A DNA stretch of 64,000 nucleotides from Streptomyces xanthophaeus (GCF_000725805.1 NZ_KL647136.1:80736-144735); one strand, 5' to 3'; positions 53,520 to 64,000 are shown, numbered from the stretch's first letter. Notes: generated by a model from the sequence alone, not told the origin. Numbers and translations: made by a program.

Positions 53520-53996
53520 TCAGGCCGCCGAGCGCAGTTCCAGCGCGGCCAGCGGGACGAAGCCGACGCGGCCCTCGGCGTGCAGCGGCGGGGCGTCGGC
53601 CCCGGCCAGGCGCTTGTGCAGGGTCAGCGCGATCCGCTCGCCCTGCGCCTTGGCCCGTTCCGCGTTCGGCCCCCGGTGCAGGCCGTCGACCGTGGCCCGC
53701 CACAGCTGGACCCAGCGTCCGAAGTCCGCGCCGGTCATGGCCCGGGCGGAGTGCACTGCGGCGTGCGGGGCGAAGGCGTTGCGCCGGTAGTCGGCGCTGC
53801 GGAAGAGGGCCCGCTCCCAGAAGTCGGTGATCCGGGGCAGGTGGACCTCCAGGTCGGTGCCCGCGATCTCGGTGAAGAAGGGTCCGATCCGGCGGTCGGC
53901 GAAGGCGGCGGTGTAGAAGCGGCGCAGCACGACGTCGAGGTCGGCGCGGCCGCGGATGTCGGTGCCGGGGTCGGTGCCGGCGGCGCAGTGGTTCAC
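53520..53996 (-). CDS. Group III truncated haemoglobin
   Basis: A 158-residue haem protein. LDVVLRRFYTAAFADRRIGPFF, LPRITDFWERALF and YRRNAFAPHAAVH give the trHb3 helices, with His in the FAPHAAVH region as the likely proximal ligand and FGRWVQLW after it. The last 20 or so residues extend past the globin fold. GTG 53996 lies 11 bases after GGGGAGG, slightly far, so a start a few codons inside is possible. Placed just after the nitrite reductase operon, it may protect against nitric oxide from nitrite; that is inference. Confidence 0.85.
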   Translation of the reverse strand: MNHCAAGTDPGTDIRGRADLDVVLRRFYTAAFADRRIGPFFTEIAGTDLEVHLPRITDFWERALFRSADYRRNAFAPHAAVHSARAMTGADFGRWVQLWRATVDGLHRGPNAERAKAQGERIALTLHKRLAGADAPPLHAEGRVGFVPLAALELRSAA

Positions 53997-54262
53997 CGTT
54001 CCAGCATCCTCCCCGGTGGGCGGCCTCCCCAGGGCAGAAAGTCCCTGCGCTGGTCCCTGCACAGGTCCCGCGGCGCCGGGACCCGCCGCCCGACGCCCGG
54101 TGCGGTGGAGGCCTTGAAGTCTGCGCCGGAGGATTGAACTCGTAGCGGTCGCTCGTGCGTAATGAGGATTTGAGGTCACGTCAACTCAGTGCTCCTAGGT
54201 TCCTCGACGCGTGCGACTCCGCGCCCGACCGGGCGCGGGGCCTTCCTCCCACAGGAGTGACC

Positions 54263-55423
54263 GTGGAACGTCGTACCTTTCTGCGCGGTGCCGTCATCGG
54301 CTCGTCGGCTGCCGCCTTCGGTGGCACGCTGATGCACGGCGCCGCCTACGCGGCCCCGGCTCAGCCCGGCGCCGGTCCGTACGGGGCCCTCGGCGCGGCG
54401 GACGCGAACGGCATCCAGCTGCCCGCCGGCTTCACCAGCAGGGTGATCGCCCGCTCCGGCCAGAACGTCGGCTCCACCTCGTACAAGTGGCACAGCGCCC
54501 CGGACGGCGGCGCCTGTTTCGTGGACGGCACGGGCTGGATCTACGTGTCGAACTCGGAGATCAACCCCAGCGGCGGCGCGAGCGCGGTGAAGTTCAACTC
54601 CTCCGGCACGATCACCGGCGCCTACCGGATCCTCTCCAACACCCGGCAGAACTGCGCGGGCGGCAAGACCCCCTGGAACACCTGGCTGTCCTGCGAGGAG
54701 GTCACCCGCGGCTACGTGTACGAGACCGACCCGTACGGGGTGAACGCGGCCGTCCAGCGGCCCGCGATGGGGCAGTTCAAGCACGAGGCGGCCGCCGCCG
54801 ACCCGGTCCGCCAGGTGATCTACCTGACGGAGGACGAGACGGACGGGTGCTTCTACCGCTTCGTCCCGACCACCTGGGGGAACCTCTCCTCGGGCACCCT
54901 CCAGGTGCTCAAGGCCTCCACCGCCACCTCGGGCTCCTTCACCTGGGCCAACGTCCCCGACCGCGACGGCTCCCCCACCGCCACCCGCAGCCAGGTCTCG
55001 GGCGCGAAGAAGTTCAGCGGCGGCGAGGGCTGCCACTACGCCAACGACACCGTCTGGTTCACCACCAAGGGCGACAACCGGGTCTGGCAGCTCAACCTCA
55101 CGAACAACACCTACGAGCTGGCCTACGACGACTCGCTGGTCCCCGGCGGCGCGGCCCCGCTGACGGGCGTGGACAACGTCACCGGGTCCTCGTACGGCGA
55201 CCTGTACGTCGCCGAGGACGGCGGCAACATGGAGATCTGCCTGATCACCCCGGACGACGTGGTCGCGCCGTTCCTGCGGATCACCGGCCAGTCCTCCTCG
55301 GAGATCTGCGGTCCGGCCTTCTCCCCCGCCGGGAACCGGCTGTACTTCTCCAGCCAGCGCGGCACGAGCGGCAGCTCCTCCGGCGGCATCACCTACGAGG
55401 TCACCGGACCGTTCCGGGTCTGA
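54263..55423 (+). CDS. PhoX/DUF839-family secreted protein (Tat)
   Basis: A 386-residue secreted beta-propeller phosphatase-like protein. The N-terminus ERRTFLRGAVIGSSAAAFGG is a twin-arginine signal. The mature part has WLSCEEVTRGYVYETDPYG, MGQFKHEAAAADP, YLTEDETDGCFYRFVP and GGEGCHYANDTVWFTTKGDN, which hold the calcium/iron ligands of PhoX alkaline phosphatases. It is shorter than classical PhoX. GTG 54263 follows AGGAGTGACC. Phosphate scavenging is the family role; I saw no clear PhoP box. Confidence 0.87.
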   Translation: MERRTFLRGAVIGSSAAAFGGTLMHGAAYAAPAQPGAGPYGALGAADANGIQLPAGFTSRVIARSGQNVGSTSYKWHSAPDGGACFVDGTGWIYVSNSEINPSGGASAVKFNSSGTITGAYRILSNTRQNCAGGKTPWNTWLSCEEVTRGYVYETDPYGVNAAVQRPAMGQFKHEAAAADPVRQVIYLTEDETDGCFYRFVPTTWGNLSSGTLQVLKASTATSGSFTWANVPDRDGSPTATRSQVSGAKKFSGGEGCHYANDTVWFTTKGDNRVWQLNLTNNTYELAYDDSLVPGGAAPLTGVDNVTGSSYGDLYVAEDGGNMEICLITPDDVVAPFLRITGQSSSEICGPAFSPAGNRLYFSSQRGTSGSSSGGITYEVTGPFRV

Positions 55424-55435
55424 CCCGGCAGCGGT

Positions 55436-55477
55436 GAGGGCGCGGTCCCCGGGGAGCTCCCCGGGGACCGCGCCCTC
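55436..55477. terminator. 42-base perfect palindrome, bidirectional terminator
   Basis: Two 21-base arms with no unpaired spacer, between the convergent PhoX and ArsR-like genes. In RNA the centre (GGGGAGCTCCCC) would form the loop. Confidence 0.85.
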
Positions 55478-55485
55478 GCGCGTTC

Positions 55486-56481
55486 CTACGAGGCCACCGC
55501 GCCGCCCTTGAGGAGGGCGGCGCCCAGCGGGGTCACCGTGTGCAGCACCGCATTGCCGTGCCGCAGGGTGGTGACTAGGCCCGCCTCGCGCATCACGCAG
55601 GCGTGCTGGCTCGCGGAGGCCAGCGAGACCCCGGCCCGGCGGGCGAGTTCGCTGGTGGTCGCGCCGTCGCCGATGGCCTTCAGCACCACCGAGCGGGTGT
55701 GCCCGACCAGTTTGCCCAGGGTGCGCACCCGCTGGTCCTCCGCCGGTCCCGCTGCGTCCCCGGTCGGCGCGGAGACCAGCTGCGCGGCGGCCGGGTAGAC
55801 CAGCACCGGCGGCAGCTCCGGGTCGTGCAGGGTCACCGCGGTGCGGCGGCAGAAGAAGGAGGGCTGGAGCAGCAGCCCGCGCCCCCGCAGCCGTACGTCC
55901 CGGTCCACCGGGTAGTCGCACTCCAGCACCGGGGCCCGCCAGCGCAGCATCGGCGGCAGCGAGGCCAGCAGCTCGTCGGCGCCCCCGTCCAGCAGGGCCC
56001 GGCCGCGCGCGGCCCGCTCGGCCTCGATCTGTGCCTGGATGTGCGTCCAGTACGGCTCCACGGCGGAACGGTGATAGGCGCGCAGCTCGCCCAGCAGGCG
56101 GGGCAGGTGCTTGGTGCCGCCGTCCATGAACTCCCGCAGCCGGGGCGTCACGGGGGCGCCGGCGCCGAGCAGCGCGAGTTCCCCGCGCATGCGCTCGGGG
56201 CGGATCGCGCGGAGCGCGTCGACTCCCACGTCCCACCCGTACTGCCCCTCCACAGGGGTCAGGAAATCGGGGAAATAACCGCGGCTCGGTATGAGCATAC
56301 CGAGCATGCGTGTTTCACTGTTCAACCGGCTCCGAGTTTCCGTTCGCCATTCACCGAACAACCGGGCGTCACGCCGGTCCCTTAAGCGGTGAAAGCTGAG
56401 AATCGTTTCCCACAACGCATCGGGACGCCCTGCCATCCGTACGCGTGCCAGGTCCACTCCAGTGAAATGGATACGCAGCAC
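55486..56481 (-). CDS. ArsR-like regulator with N-terminal DUF5937-type domain
   Basis: A 331-residue regulator. The N-terminal two thirds start LRIHFTGVDLARVRMAGRPDALWE, a form common in Streptomyces single-gene regulators. The C-terminal winged helix is about 255-325 (RVRTLGKLVGHTRSVVLKAIGDGATTSELARRAGVSLASASQHACVMREAGLV). No metal-binding cysteine pair is visible. GTG 56481 begins at the family N-terminus though its ribosome site (GGTGGGGG) is poor. The target is unknown. Confidence 0.85.
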   Translation of the reverse strand: MLRIHFTGVDLARVRMAGRPDALWETILSFHRLRDRRDARLFGEWRTETRSRLNSETRMLGMLIPSRGYFPDFLTPVEGQYGWDVGVDALRAIRPERMRGELALLGAGAPVTPRLREFMDGGTKHLPRLLGELRAYHRSAVEPYWTHIQAQIEAERAARGRALLDGGADELLASLPPMLRWRAPVLECDYPVDRDVRLRGRGLLLQPSFFCRRTAVTLHDPELPPVLVYPAAAQLVSAPTGDAAGPAEDQRVRTLGKLVGHTRSVVLKAIGDGATTSELARRAGVSLASASQHACVMREAGLVTTLRHGNAVLHTVTPLGAALLKGGAVAS

Positions 56482-56865
56482 CGAACCCCCACCTGTGCAA
56501 CCGCAATCCCCCCGCCCCATGAGTATGCATGCCGTCACACGTGGTCACCACGCCCTTTCGGCCACAGTTGAAACCCCTTTCGGCAGGGGCGTGACAACCG
56601 AAATCCTGTACTCCGCCGGGCACACTCCGATGCGACCGAAACGCTCCGCGAAGGCCGTGGGGGGCTTTGCGGGGCCTGGCGGTCGGTCGCACGGGAAGCG
56701 CCGACGTGCCCGGCAGAATGACAGCAGGCGGTGGACGGGTGGGGATCCGTCCGCCGCCTGCTGCCGTAAAGACTTGTTGAACAATAAAAATAGGCGCGCC
56801 CGCCCCCAGGGTGTCAGGGAACCCGGGGGCAGGCGCGGTCTGTGGGCCCTGTGCAGGGCGGGGGA
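56482..56865. other. Intergenic region (384 bases)
   Basis: Carries the ArsR-like gene promoter on the minus strand, the ppdK terminator at its right end, and between them a stretch of lower GC with no coding bias. No gene is seen. Confidence 0.55.
56786..56837 (-). terminator. Terminator after ppdK
   Basis: Imperfect hairpin with CGCGCC/GGCGCG base and GC-rich upper stem (56795-56837). On the minus strand it is followed by TATTTTTATTG (56783-56793). Confidence 0.8.
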
Positions 56866-59574
<2,709 letters not shown>

Positions 59575-59804
59575 GGGTCTCGACTCCTCGAGGCTCGGTG
59601 GCTGCCCTGACGGCCAGGAACATACCCAGATCGAAGGCTTCTGGGTACGTCCACATGCTCGTCATACGGCTGTAACCACCCGTGCGCCAGCAGATCGAAA
59701 GTAACCGGTGGGTAATGGGAAAGTACGAAAAGCCTTCACAACCCGAAGGCGGAGGGGGCTCCTGGGGCCTGATTGCGCTCGGATGAGCGATCATCGATAC
59801 ATTT

Positions 59805-59823
59805 GCGTTCAAGTCTTGAACGC
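59805..59823. promoter_or_regulatory. Inverted repeat upstream of ppdK, possible operator
   Basis: GCGTTCAAG-T-CTTGAACGC, perfect 9-base arms around one base, directly abutting the dusB terminator and about 230 bases before the ppdK start. Confidence 0.4.
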
Positions 59824-59854
59824 TCAAAGGGTGGCACCCAGTGCCACCCTTTGA
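59824..59854 (-). terminator. Terminator after dusB
   Basis: Perfect 13-base arms (59824-59836, 59842-59854) with loop CCCAG. The stem ends are AAA/TTT pairs. Confidence 0.8.
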
Positions 59855-59938
59855 AAGTCTTACCCGTGACTTCAGTGCTCATCTGAGCGAAACCCCACCC
59901 ATGCGTGGCGTATATCACGCGACACGGAGGGCGATTTG

Positions 59939-61099
59939 TCAGCCTCCGGAGGTGTCCAGTTCGGCTTCCTCGCTCACGCCCGCGCAGTCGTACGGGTCCT
60001 TCAGCCAGCCCTCCGGCAGGACAACTCGGTTGTTTCCGGACGTCCGCCCCCGGGGACCGTCCGCACTCTCGGGCCAGGCTTGATCCAGATCAAGCTCGCT
60101 CAGATGAGCGTCCAGTTCGGCGAGGGACGAGGTGACGGCGAGCTTCTTGCGCATCTCCGACCCCACCGAGAAGCCCTTGAGGTACCAGGCCACGTGCTTA
60201 CGGAAGTCGATCACCCCGCGCGCCTCGTCGCCGATCCACTCCCCCAGCAGCTGCGCGTGCCGGTGCATGGTGCCCGCGACCTCGCGCAGCGTGGGCTTGT
60301 GGAAGTCCTCGGGGCGCCCCTCGAAGGCCGCCACCAGGTCGTTGAACAGCCACGGCCGCCCCAGGCAGCCGCGGCCGACGACCACGCCGTCGCAGCCGGT
60401 CTCGCGGACCATGCGCAGGGCGTCCTCGGCGCACCAGATGTCGCCGTTGCCGAGCACGGGGATCTCGGGCACGTGCTCCTTGAGCCGCGCGATGGCCTCC
60501 CAGTCGGCGGTGCCGCCGTAGTGCTGGGCGGTGGTGCGCCCGTGCAGGGCGATCGCGGTCACCCCCTCCTCGACGGCGATCCGGCCGGCGTCGAGGTAGG
60601 TGAGGTGCTCGTCGTTGATGCCCTTGCGCATCTTCATGGTCACGGGCAGGTCCCCGGCGCCGGCGACGGCCTCGCGCAGGATCGCCCGCAGCAGGTTCCG
60701 CTTGTACGGGAGGGCCGAGCCGCCGCCCTTGCGGGTCACCTTGGGGACCGGGCAGCCGAAGTTGAGGTCGATGTGGTCGGCGCGGTCCTCTTCGACGATC
60801 ATGCGGACCGCTTTGCCGACCGTGCCGGGGTCGACCCCGTACAGCTGGATCGAGCGGGGCTTCTCGGTCTCGTCGAAGTGGATCAGCTGCATGGTCTTCT
60901 CGTTGCGCTCGACCAGGGCGCGGGTCGTGATCATCTCGCTCACGAACAGCCCCTTGCCGCCCGAGAACTCCCGGCAGAGGGTACGGAACGGGGCATTGGT
61001 GATGCCGGCCATGGGCGCGAGCACCACCGGGGGCTGCACGGTGTGCGGGCCGATCGCGAGAGGCGGAGGGAGCGTGGTCATTCCTCCATTGTCGCGCAC
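59939..61099 (-). CDS. dusB: tRNA-dihydrouridine synthase
   Basis: A 386-residue FMN enzyme reducing uridines in tRNA D loops. The barrel begins LAPMAGITNAPFRTLCREFSG. Active-site Cys lies in LNFGCPVPKVTRKGGGSAL, and IALHGRTTAQHYGG and VLGNGDIWCAEDALRM bind FMN. The helical C-terminal domain is complete (FRKHVAWYLKGF). The listed GTG gives six extra residues; ATG 61081 is the other option but GGAGGA abuts it too closely for a normal ribosome site. It is divergent from the MFS gene by 34 bases. DusB is the common actinobacterial type. Confidence 0.93.
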   Translation of the reverse strand: MRDNGGMTTLPPPLAIGPHTVQPPVVLAPMAGITNAPFRTLCREFSGGKGLFVSEMITTRALVERNEKTMQLIHFDETEKPRSIQLYGVDPGTVGKAVRMIVEEDRADHIDLNFGCPVPKVTRKGGGSALPYKRNLLRAILREAVAGAGDLPVTMKMRKGINDEHLTYLDAGRIAVEEGVTAIALHGRTTAQHYGGTADWEAIARLKEHVPEIPVLGNGDIWCAEDALRMVRETGCDGVVVGRGCLGRPWLFNDLVAAFEGRPEDFHKPTLREVAGTMHRHAQLLGEWIGDEARGVIDFRKHVAWYLKGFSVGSEMRKKLAVTSSLAELDAHLSELDLDQAWPESADGPRGRTSGNNRVVLPEGWLKDPYDCAGVSEEAELDTSGG

Positions 61100-61106
61100 G
61101 GCCAGA

Positions 61107-61121
61107 ACGCCAGTTTGGCGT
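61107..61121. promoter_or_regulatory. Candidate operator at the MFS promoter
   Basis: ACGCCA-GTT-TGGCGT: perfect 6-base arms, overlapping by one base the TACTCT box of the MFS gene. Confidence 0.4.
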
Positions 61122-61126
61122 ACTCT
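61121..61126 (+). promoter_or_regulatory. Leaderless -10 box for the MFS gene
   Basis: TACTCT ends 7 bases before ATG 61134. Confidence 0.55.
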
Positions 61127-61133
61127 CCCCGAT

Positions 61134-62579
61134 ATGTCCGACTTGAGTCACCGGCGGCGCATGCTCGTGCTGGGGATCTGCTGCACGAGCCTGTTCATCG
61201 TCAGCCTCGACAACACCGTCCTGAACGTCGCCCTGCCCTCCATGCGCCAGGACCTCGACGCCTCGGTCGCCGGGATGCAGTGGACGATCGACGCGTACAC
61301 ATTGGTCCTGGCCTCGCTGCTGATGCTGGCGGGGTCCACGGCCGACCGGATCGGCCGCCGGAAGGTCTTCATCGCGGGCCTGGTCCTCTTCACCCTCGGC
61401 TCGCTGCTGTGCTCGATGACCCCGAGCCTGGAGTGGCTGATCGTCTTCCGGATGATCCAGGCCGTCGGCGGCTCGATGCTGAACCCGGTCGCCATGTCGA
61501 TCATCGCCAACACCTTCACCGAACCAGCGCAGCGCGCCCGCGCCATCGGGATCTGGGGCGCGGTGGCGGGCATCTCCATGGCCGCGGGCCCGCTGATCGG
61601 CGGGGTGCTGGTGGACTCGGTGGGCTGGCGGTCCATCTTCTGGGTGAACCTGCCGGTCGGACTTCTCGCCCTCGTGCTGACCGTGCGCTACATCCCGGAG
61701 TCGCGGGCCGCCCGGCCGCGCCGCCTGGATCCCGTCGGTCAGCTGCTGGTCATGACCCTGCTCGGCACGGTGACGTACGCGATCATCGAGGGCCCCGCCG
61801 CGGGCTGGGGCTCGCCGGTGATCACCGGCTGCGCCCTGGTGGCCGTCGCCTCGCTGGTGGCGCTGCTGCTGTACGAGCCCCGGCGGACGGATCCGCTGAT
61901 CGATCCGCGCTTCTTCCGCAGCGTCCCCTTCAGCGGCGCGACGGTGATCGCGGTGAGCGCCTTCGCGGGACTGTCCGGGGTGCTGTTCCTGAACACCCTC
62001 TACCTCCAGGACGTACGGGGGCTCAGCGCCCTGGACGCCGGGCTGTACCTGCTGCCGATGGCGGTCCCGACCTTCCTGAGCGCGCCGCTGGCGGGGCGGC
62101 TGGTGGGCACCCGGGGGCCGCGGCTGCCGCTGCTGATCGCGGGCGTGGCGATGGCGGTGAGCGGGCTGCTCTTCGCGGTCTTCTCGGCCGAGACCTCCAC
62201 TCCCCTGCTGTTCGTCGGCTACGTGCTCTTCGGGATCGGCTTCGGCATGGTGAACGCCCCGATCACCAACACCGCGGTCTCCGGGATGCCCCGCTCCCAG
62301 GCGGGCGTGGCGGCCGCCATCGCCTCCACCAGCCGGCAGACCGGCGGCGCGCTGGGCGTCGCGATCGCCGGGGCGGTCCTGTCGGCCGGGCTGGCCGGGG
62401 GCGCGGAGTTCACCGCGGCGGCCCGTCCGGCCTGGTGGTTCATCACGCTCTGCGGGCTCGTCGTCCTGGTGGTGGGCGTGGCGACGAGCGGCCGCTGGGC
62501 CCTGGCGACGGCGGAGCGGACGGCGCGCACGCTGGAGGCCACGGCCGGCCCGAACCCCGACCGGGCCCCTTCGCACTGA
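61134..62579 (+). CDS. MFS efflux transporter, DHA2 (14-helix) family
   Basis: A 481-residue proton-driven drug efflux pump. Motif FIVSLDNTVLNVALPSMRQDLDASVAGMQW marks helix 1 of the DHA2 family. DRIGRRKVFIAG is motif A, and WGAVAGISMAAGPLIGGVLVDSVGWRSIFWVNLPVG is motif C. About 14 membrane segments are countable. Substrate unknown, typically cationic drugs or an own antibiotic, but no biosynthetic genes are present. ATG 61134 is leaderless-spaced. The aldo/keto reductase follows after an operator-like repeat. Confidence 0.92.
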   Translation: MSDLSHRRRMLVLGICCTSLFIVSLDNTVLNVALPSMRQDLDASVAGMQWTIDAYTLVLASLLMLAGSTADRIGRRKVFIAGLVLFTLGSLLCSMTPSLEWLIVFRMIQAVGGSMLNPVAMSIIANTFTEPAQRARAIGIWGAVAGISMAAGPLIGGVLVDSVGWRSIFWVNLPVGLLALVLTVRYIPESRAARPRRLDPVGQLLVMTLLGTVTYAIIEGPAAGWGSPVITGCALVAVASLVALLLYEPRRTDPLIDPRFFRSVPFSGATVIAVSAFAGLSGVLFLNTLYLQDVRGLSALDAGLYLLPMAVPTFLSAPLAGRLVGTRGPRLPLLIAGVAMAVSGLLFAVFSAETSTPLLFVGYVLFGIGFGMVNAPITNTAVSGMPRSQAGVAAAIASTSRQTGGALGVAIAGAVLSAGLAGGAEFTAAARPAWWFITLCGLVVLVVGVATSGRWALATAERTARTLEATAGPNPDRAPSH

Positions 62580-62612
62580 CGAGTGACAGATATTGAAATC
62601 TGTCACTCGTCA
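62577..62612. promoter_or_regulatory. 36-base perfect inverted repeat over the aldo/keto reductase promoter
   Basis: Arms TGACGAGTGACAGAT (62577-62591) and its exact complement (62598-62612) around ATTGAA. The -35-like TTGAAA (62593-62598) lies at the centre, 17 bases before CATTCT (62616-62621), which ends 6 bases before ATG 62628. Likely a TetR-type operator; it could also act as a hairpin ending the MFS transcript. Confidence 0.7.
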
Positions 62613-62627
62613 TGCCATTCTCGTTCC

Positions 62628-63647
62628 ATGACTACTCCGCAGACCGCACACCGCACCCTCGGCTCCACCGGGCCCTCCGTCTTCCCGCTCGGCCTCGGCT
62701 GCATGGGCATGTCCGCCCTCTACGGCGAATCCGACCGGGCCGAGTCCCTCTCGACCATCCACGCCGCCCTGGACGCCGGGGTCACCCTGCTCGACACGGG
62801 CGACTTCTACGGCATGGGCCACAACGAACTGCTGATCAACGAAGCCCTGCGCACCGCCCCCACCGCCGCCCGCGAGCAGGCCCTGACCAGCGTCAAGTTC
62901 GGCGCGCTGCGCACGGTCGAGGGCGGCTTCACCGGCTACGACGGCCGCCCGGAGGCCGTCAAGAACTTCCTGGCCTACTCGCTGCAGCGGCTCGGCCGGG
63001 ACCACATCGACATCTACCGGATCGCCCGGGTGGACCCGGACGTGCCGATCGAGGAGACCGTCGGCGCGATCGCCGAGGCCGTCGAGGCCGGGCACGTGCG
63101 GCACATCGGCCTCTCCGAGGTCGGCGCGGACACCCTGCGCCGGGCCGCAGCCGTGGCCCCGATCGCCGACCTCCAGATCGAGTACTCCCTGATCTCCCGC
63201 GGCATCGAGGAGGAGATCCTGCCCACCGCCCGCGAGCTCGGCATAGGCGTCACGGCGTACGGGGTGTTGTCCCGCGGCCTGATCAGCGGCCACTTCACCC
63301 GCGACCGCGCGCTGACCCCGGGCGACTTCCGCGGCATGAGCCCCCGCTTCCAGGGCGATAACCTCGACCGGAACCTCGACCTGGTGGACGCCCTGCGCAA
63401 GGTCGCGGAGGGCAAGGGCGTGAGCGTGGCCCAGACCGCCATCGCCTGGGTCCTCGCGCAGGGCCAGGACATCGTGCCCCTGGTGGGCGCCCGCCGCCGC
63501 GACCGGCTCGCCGAGGCACTGGGTGCCATGGAGGTGGAGCTGGAGGCCGCCGATCTGGCCGCCATCGAGGAGGCCGTGCCCGTCGGCGCCGCGGCGGGCG
63601 AGCGGTACCCGGCCGCGCAGATGGCCCACCTCGACAGCGAGCACTGA
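62628..63647 (+). CDS. Aldo/keto reductase
   Basis: A 339-residue NADPH-dependent reductase of the YakC/YajO-like AKR group. The fold starts GSTGPSVFPLGLGCMGMSALYG. Catalytic Asp56 and Tyr61 lie in LLDTGDFYGMG and Lys90 in SVKFG. The fourth tetrad position, normally His, is Ala133 (IDIYRIARVDP); a known subgroup carries this change. The NADP-binding end is VPLVGARRRDRL. ATG 62628 has a promoter at leaderless spacing; a frame start at 62583 lies inside the operator and was rejected. A TetR gene follows by 21 bases. Confidence 0.9.
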   Translation: MTTPQTAHRTLGSTGPSVFPLGLGCMGMSALYGESDRAESLSTIHAALDAGVTLLDTGDFYGMGHNELLINEALRTAPTAAREQALTSVKFGALRTVEGGFTGYDGRPEAVKNFLAYSLQRLGRDHIDIYRIARVDPDVPIEETVGAIAEAVEAGHVRHIGLSEVGADTLRRAAAVAPIADLQIEYSLISRGIEEEILPTARELGIGVTAYGVLSRGLISGHFTRDRALTPGDFRGMSPRFQGDNLDRNLDLVDALRKVAEGKGVSVAQTAIAWVLAQGQDIVPLVGARRRDRLAEALGAMEVELEAADLAAIEEAVPVGAAAGERYPAAQMAHLDSEH

Positions 63648-63655
63648 ACGGCCGG

Positions 63656-63661
63656 TACGGT
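63656..63661 (+). promoter_or_regulatory. Leaderless -10 box for the last TetR gene
   Basis: TACGGT ends 7 bases before ATG 63669. Confidence 0.5.
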
Positions 63662-63668
63662 CGTACCC

Positions 63669-64000
63669 ATGCCCCCCGCAGCTGCCGAGCCCCTGACACC
63701 CGAGCGCATCCTCGAGACGACCGAGGAGGTGCTGCGCCGCTTCGGCCCCAGCAAGGCGACCGTGGTGGACGTGGCGCGCGCCCTGGGAGTCAGCCACGGC
63801 AGCGTGTACCGGCACTTCCCGTCCAAGGCGGCGCTGAGGGAAGCCGTCACGGACCGCTGGCTCGCCAAGAGCGTGGTCATGCTGGAGGAGATCGCCTCGG
63901 CCCCGGCCGAGAGCGCCCCCTCCAAGCTGGAGGCGTGGCTGGAGGCCCTCTTCGCCGCCAAGCGCCGCAAGGCGGGCGATGATCCCGAGCTGTTCGCCAC
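63669..64000 (+). CDS. TetR-family regulator, 3' end cut by window
   Basis: The first 110 residues of a TetR repressor. The DNA-binding domain is complete: RILETTEEVLRRFGPSKATVVDVARALGVSHGSVYRHFPSKAALREAV. The ligand domain has begun (WLAKSVVMLEEIASAPAESAPSKLEAWLEAL) and runs off the end with no stop. Its place right after the aldo/keto reductase makes it the likely binder of the inverted repeat at 62577-62612. Confidence 0.9.
   Translation, partial: MPPAAAEPLTPERILETTEEVLRRFGPSKATVVDVARALGVSHGSVYRHFPSKAALREAVTDRWLAKSVVMLEEIASAPAESAPSKLEAWLEALFAAKRRKAGDDPELFA

Larger units (their letters stand above)
59575..59938. other. Intergenic region (364 bases) upstream of ppdK
   Basis: Lower GC than its surroundings. 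It holds the dusB terminator (59824-59854), a 19-base inverted repeat touching it (59805-59823), CGCTC/GAGCG arms near 59776-59790 and the ppdK promoter. No gene is seen. Confidence 0.6.

Noticed and set aside
62583..62627. Upstream start for the aldo/keto reductase
   Set aside because: It lies inside the 36-base operator and promoter; the residues do not match the family.

Overview
The window looks like a chromosomal core segment of a Streptomyces (high-GC actinomycete). Third codon positions are almost all G or C, and GTG starts are common. Both flanks carry typical Streptomyces genes: fabH-acpP-fabF in the type II fatty acid order, a mbl-type actin gene, an hrd-type sigma factor, a SigB/SigF-type sigma factor and a DUF3145 gene. 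I see no rRNA operon, insertion sequence, prophage, CRISPR array or biosynthetic megasynthase. Nearly all genes are conserved housekeeping or regulatory genes. Names rest on motifs and family resemblance read by eye; nothing was searched.

Layout. 1-3250: end of fabH, acpP, fabF, then convergent DUF3145. 3500-15830: mixed single genes (SGNH lipoprotein, GH3 glycosidase with a divergent TetR, nitrilase plus hotdog protein, HxlR with a divergent imine-reductase-like enzyme, EI24 membrane protein, Ohr peroxidase, MDR oxidoreductase with a divergent MarR, zinc-ribbon membrane protein, secreted lipase). 16034-20151: mbl and a GAF histidine kinase whose ATPase domain looks degenerate, overlapping by 4 bases, then a fused carboxyltransferase. 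20148-24781: secreted phytase-like protein, YbdK ligase, stress-type sigma factor, ANTAR protein, DUF6131 peptide. 25012-25433: three tRNA genes on the minus strand. 25579-32487: YtxH-like protein, xylulokinase-type kinase, a heterodimeric ABC exporter and hrdA. 32625-34243: an unrecognised gene coupled to an AbiEii-type nucleotidyltransferase.

34240-53996 carries nitrogen assimilation and replication genes. A molybdopterin nitrate reductase lies on the minus strand at 34240-36378. About 12 kb further on is a NasB-like flavoprotein-nirB-nirD operon, preceded by a candidate GlnR box and followed by a group III truncated haemoglobin. Between them lie an SDR, a DUF218 protein, a sirohydrochlorin-chelatase-like protein (siroheme is the NirB cofactor), dGTPase, a ferredoxin-reductase-type flavoprotein, dnaG, a gamma-glutamylcyclotransferase, a wall protein with a class F sortase, and a TauE permease. 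54263-64000: PhoX-type phosphatase, an ArsR-like regulator, ppdK, dusB, a DHA2 efflux pump, an aldo/keto reductase behind a strong inverted repeat, and a truncated TetR gene.

Three sequence habits stand out. (i) Four convergent gene pairs end inside one shared CTAG, so that both stop codons overlap. (ii) Many genes appear leaderless, with a TANNNT box exactly 6-7 bases before the start codon. (iii) Convergent genes are commonly separated by perfect GC-rich hairpins that can work on both strands. The candidates I rate most worth study are the coupled unknown gene plus nucleotidyltransferase (32625-34243), the mbl operon with its degenerate kinase, the hairpin inside the ANTAR coding region, and the operator-like repeat before the aldo/keto reductase.
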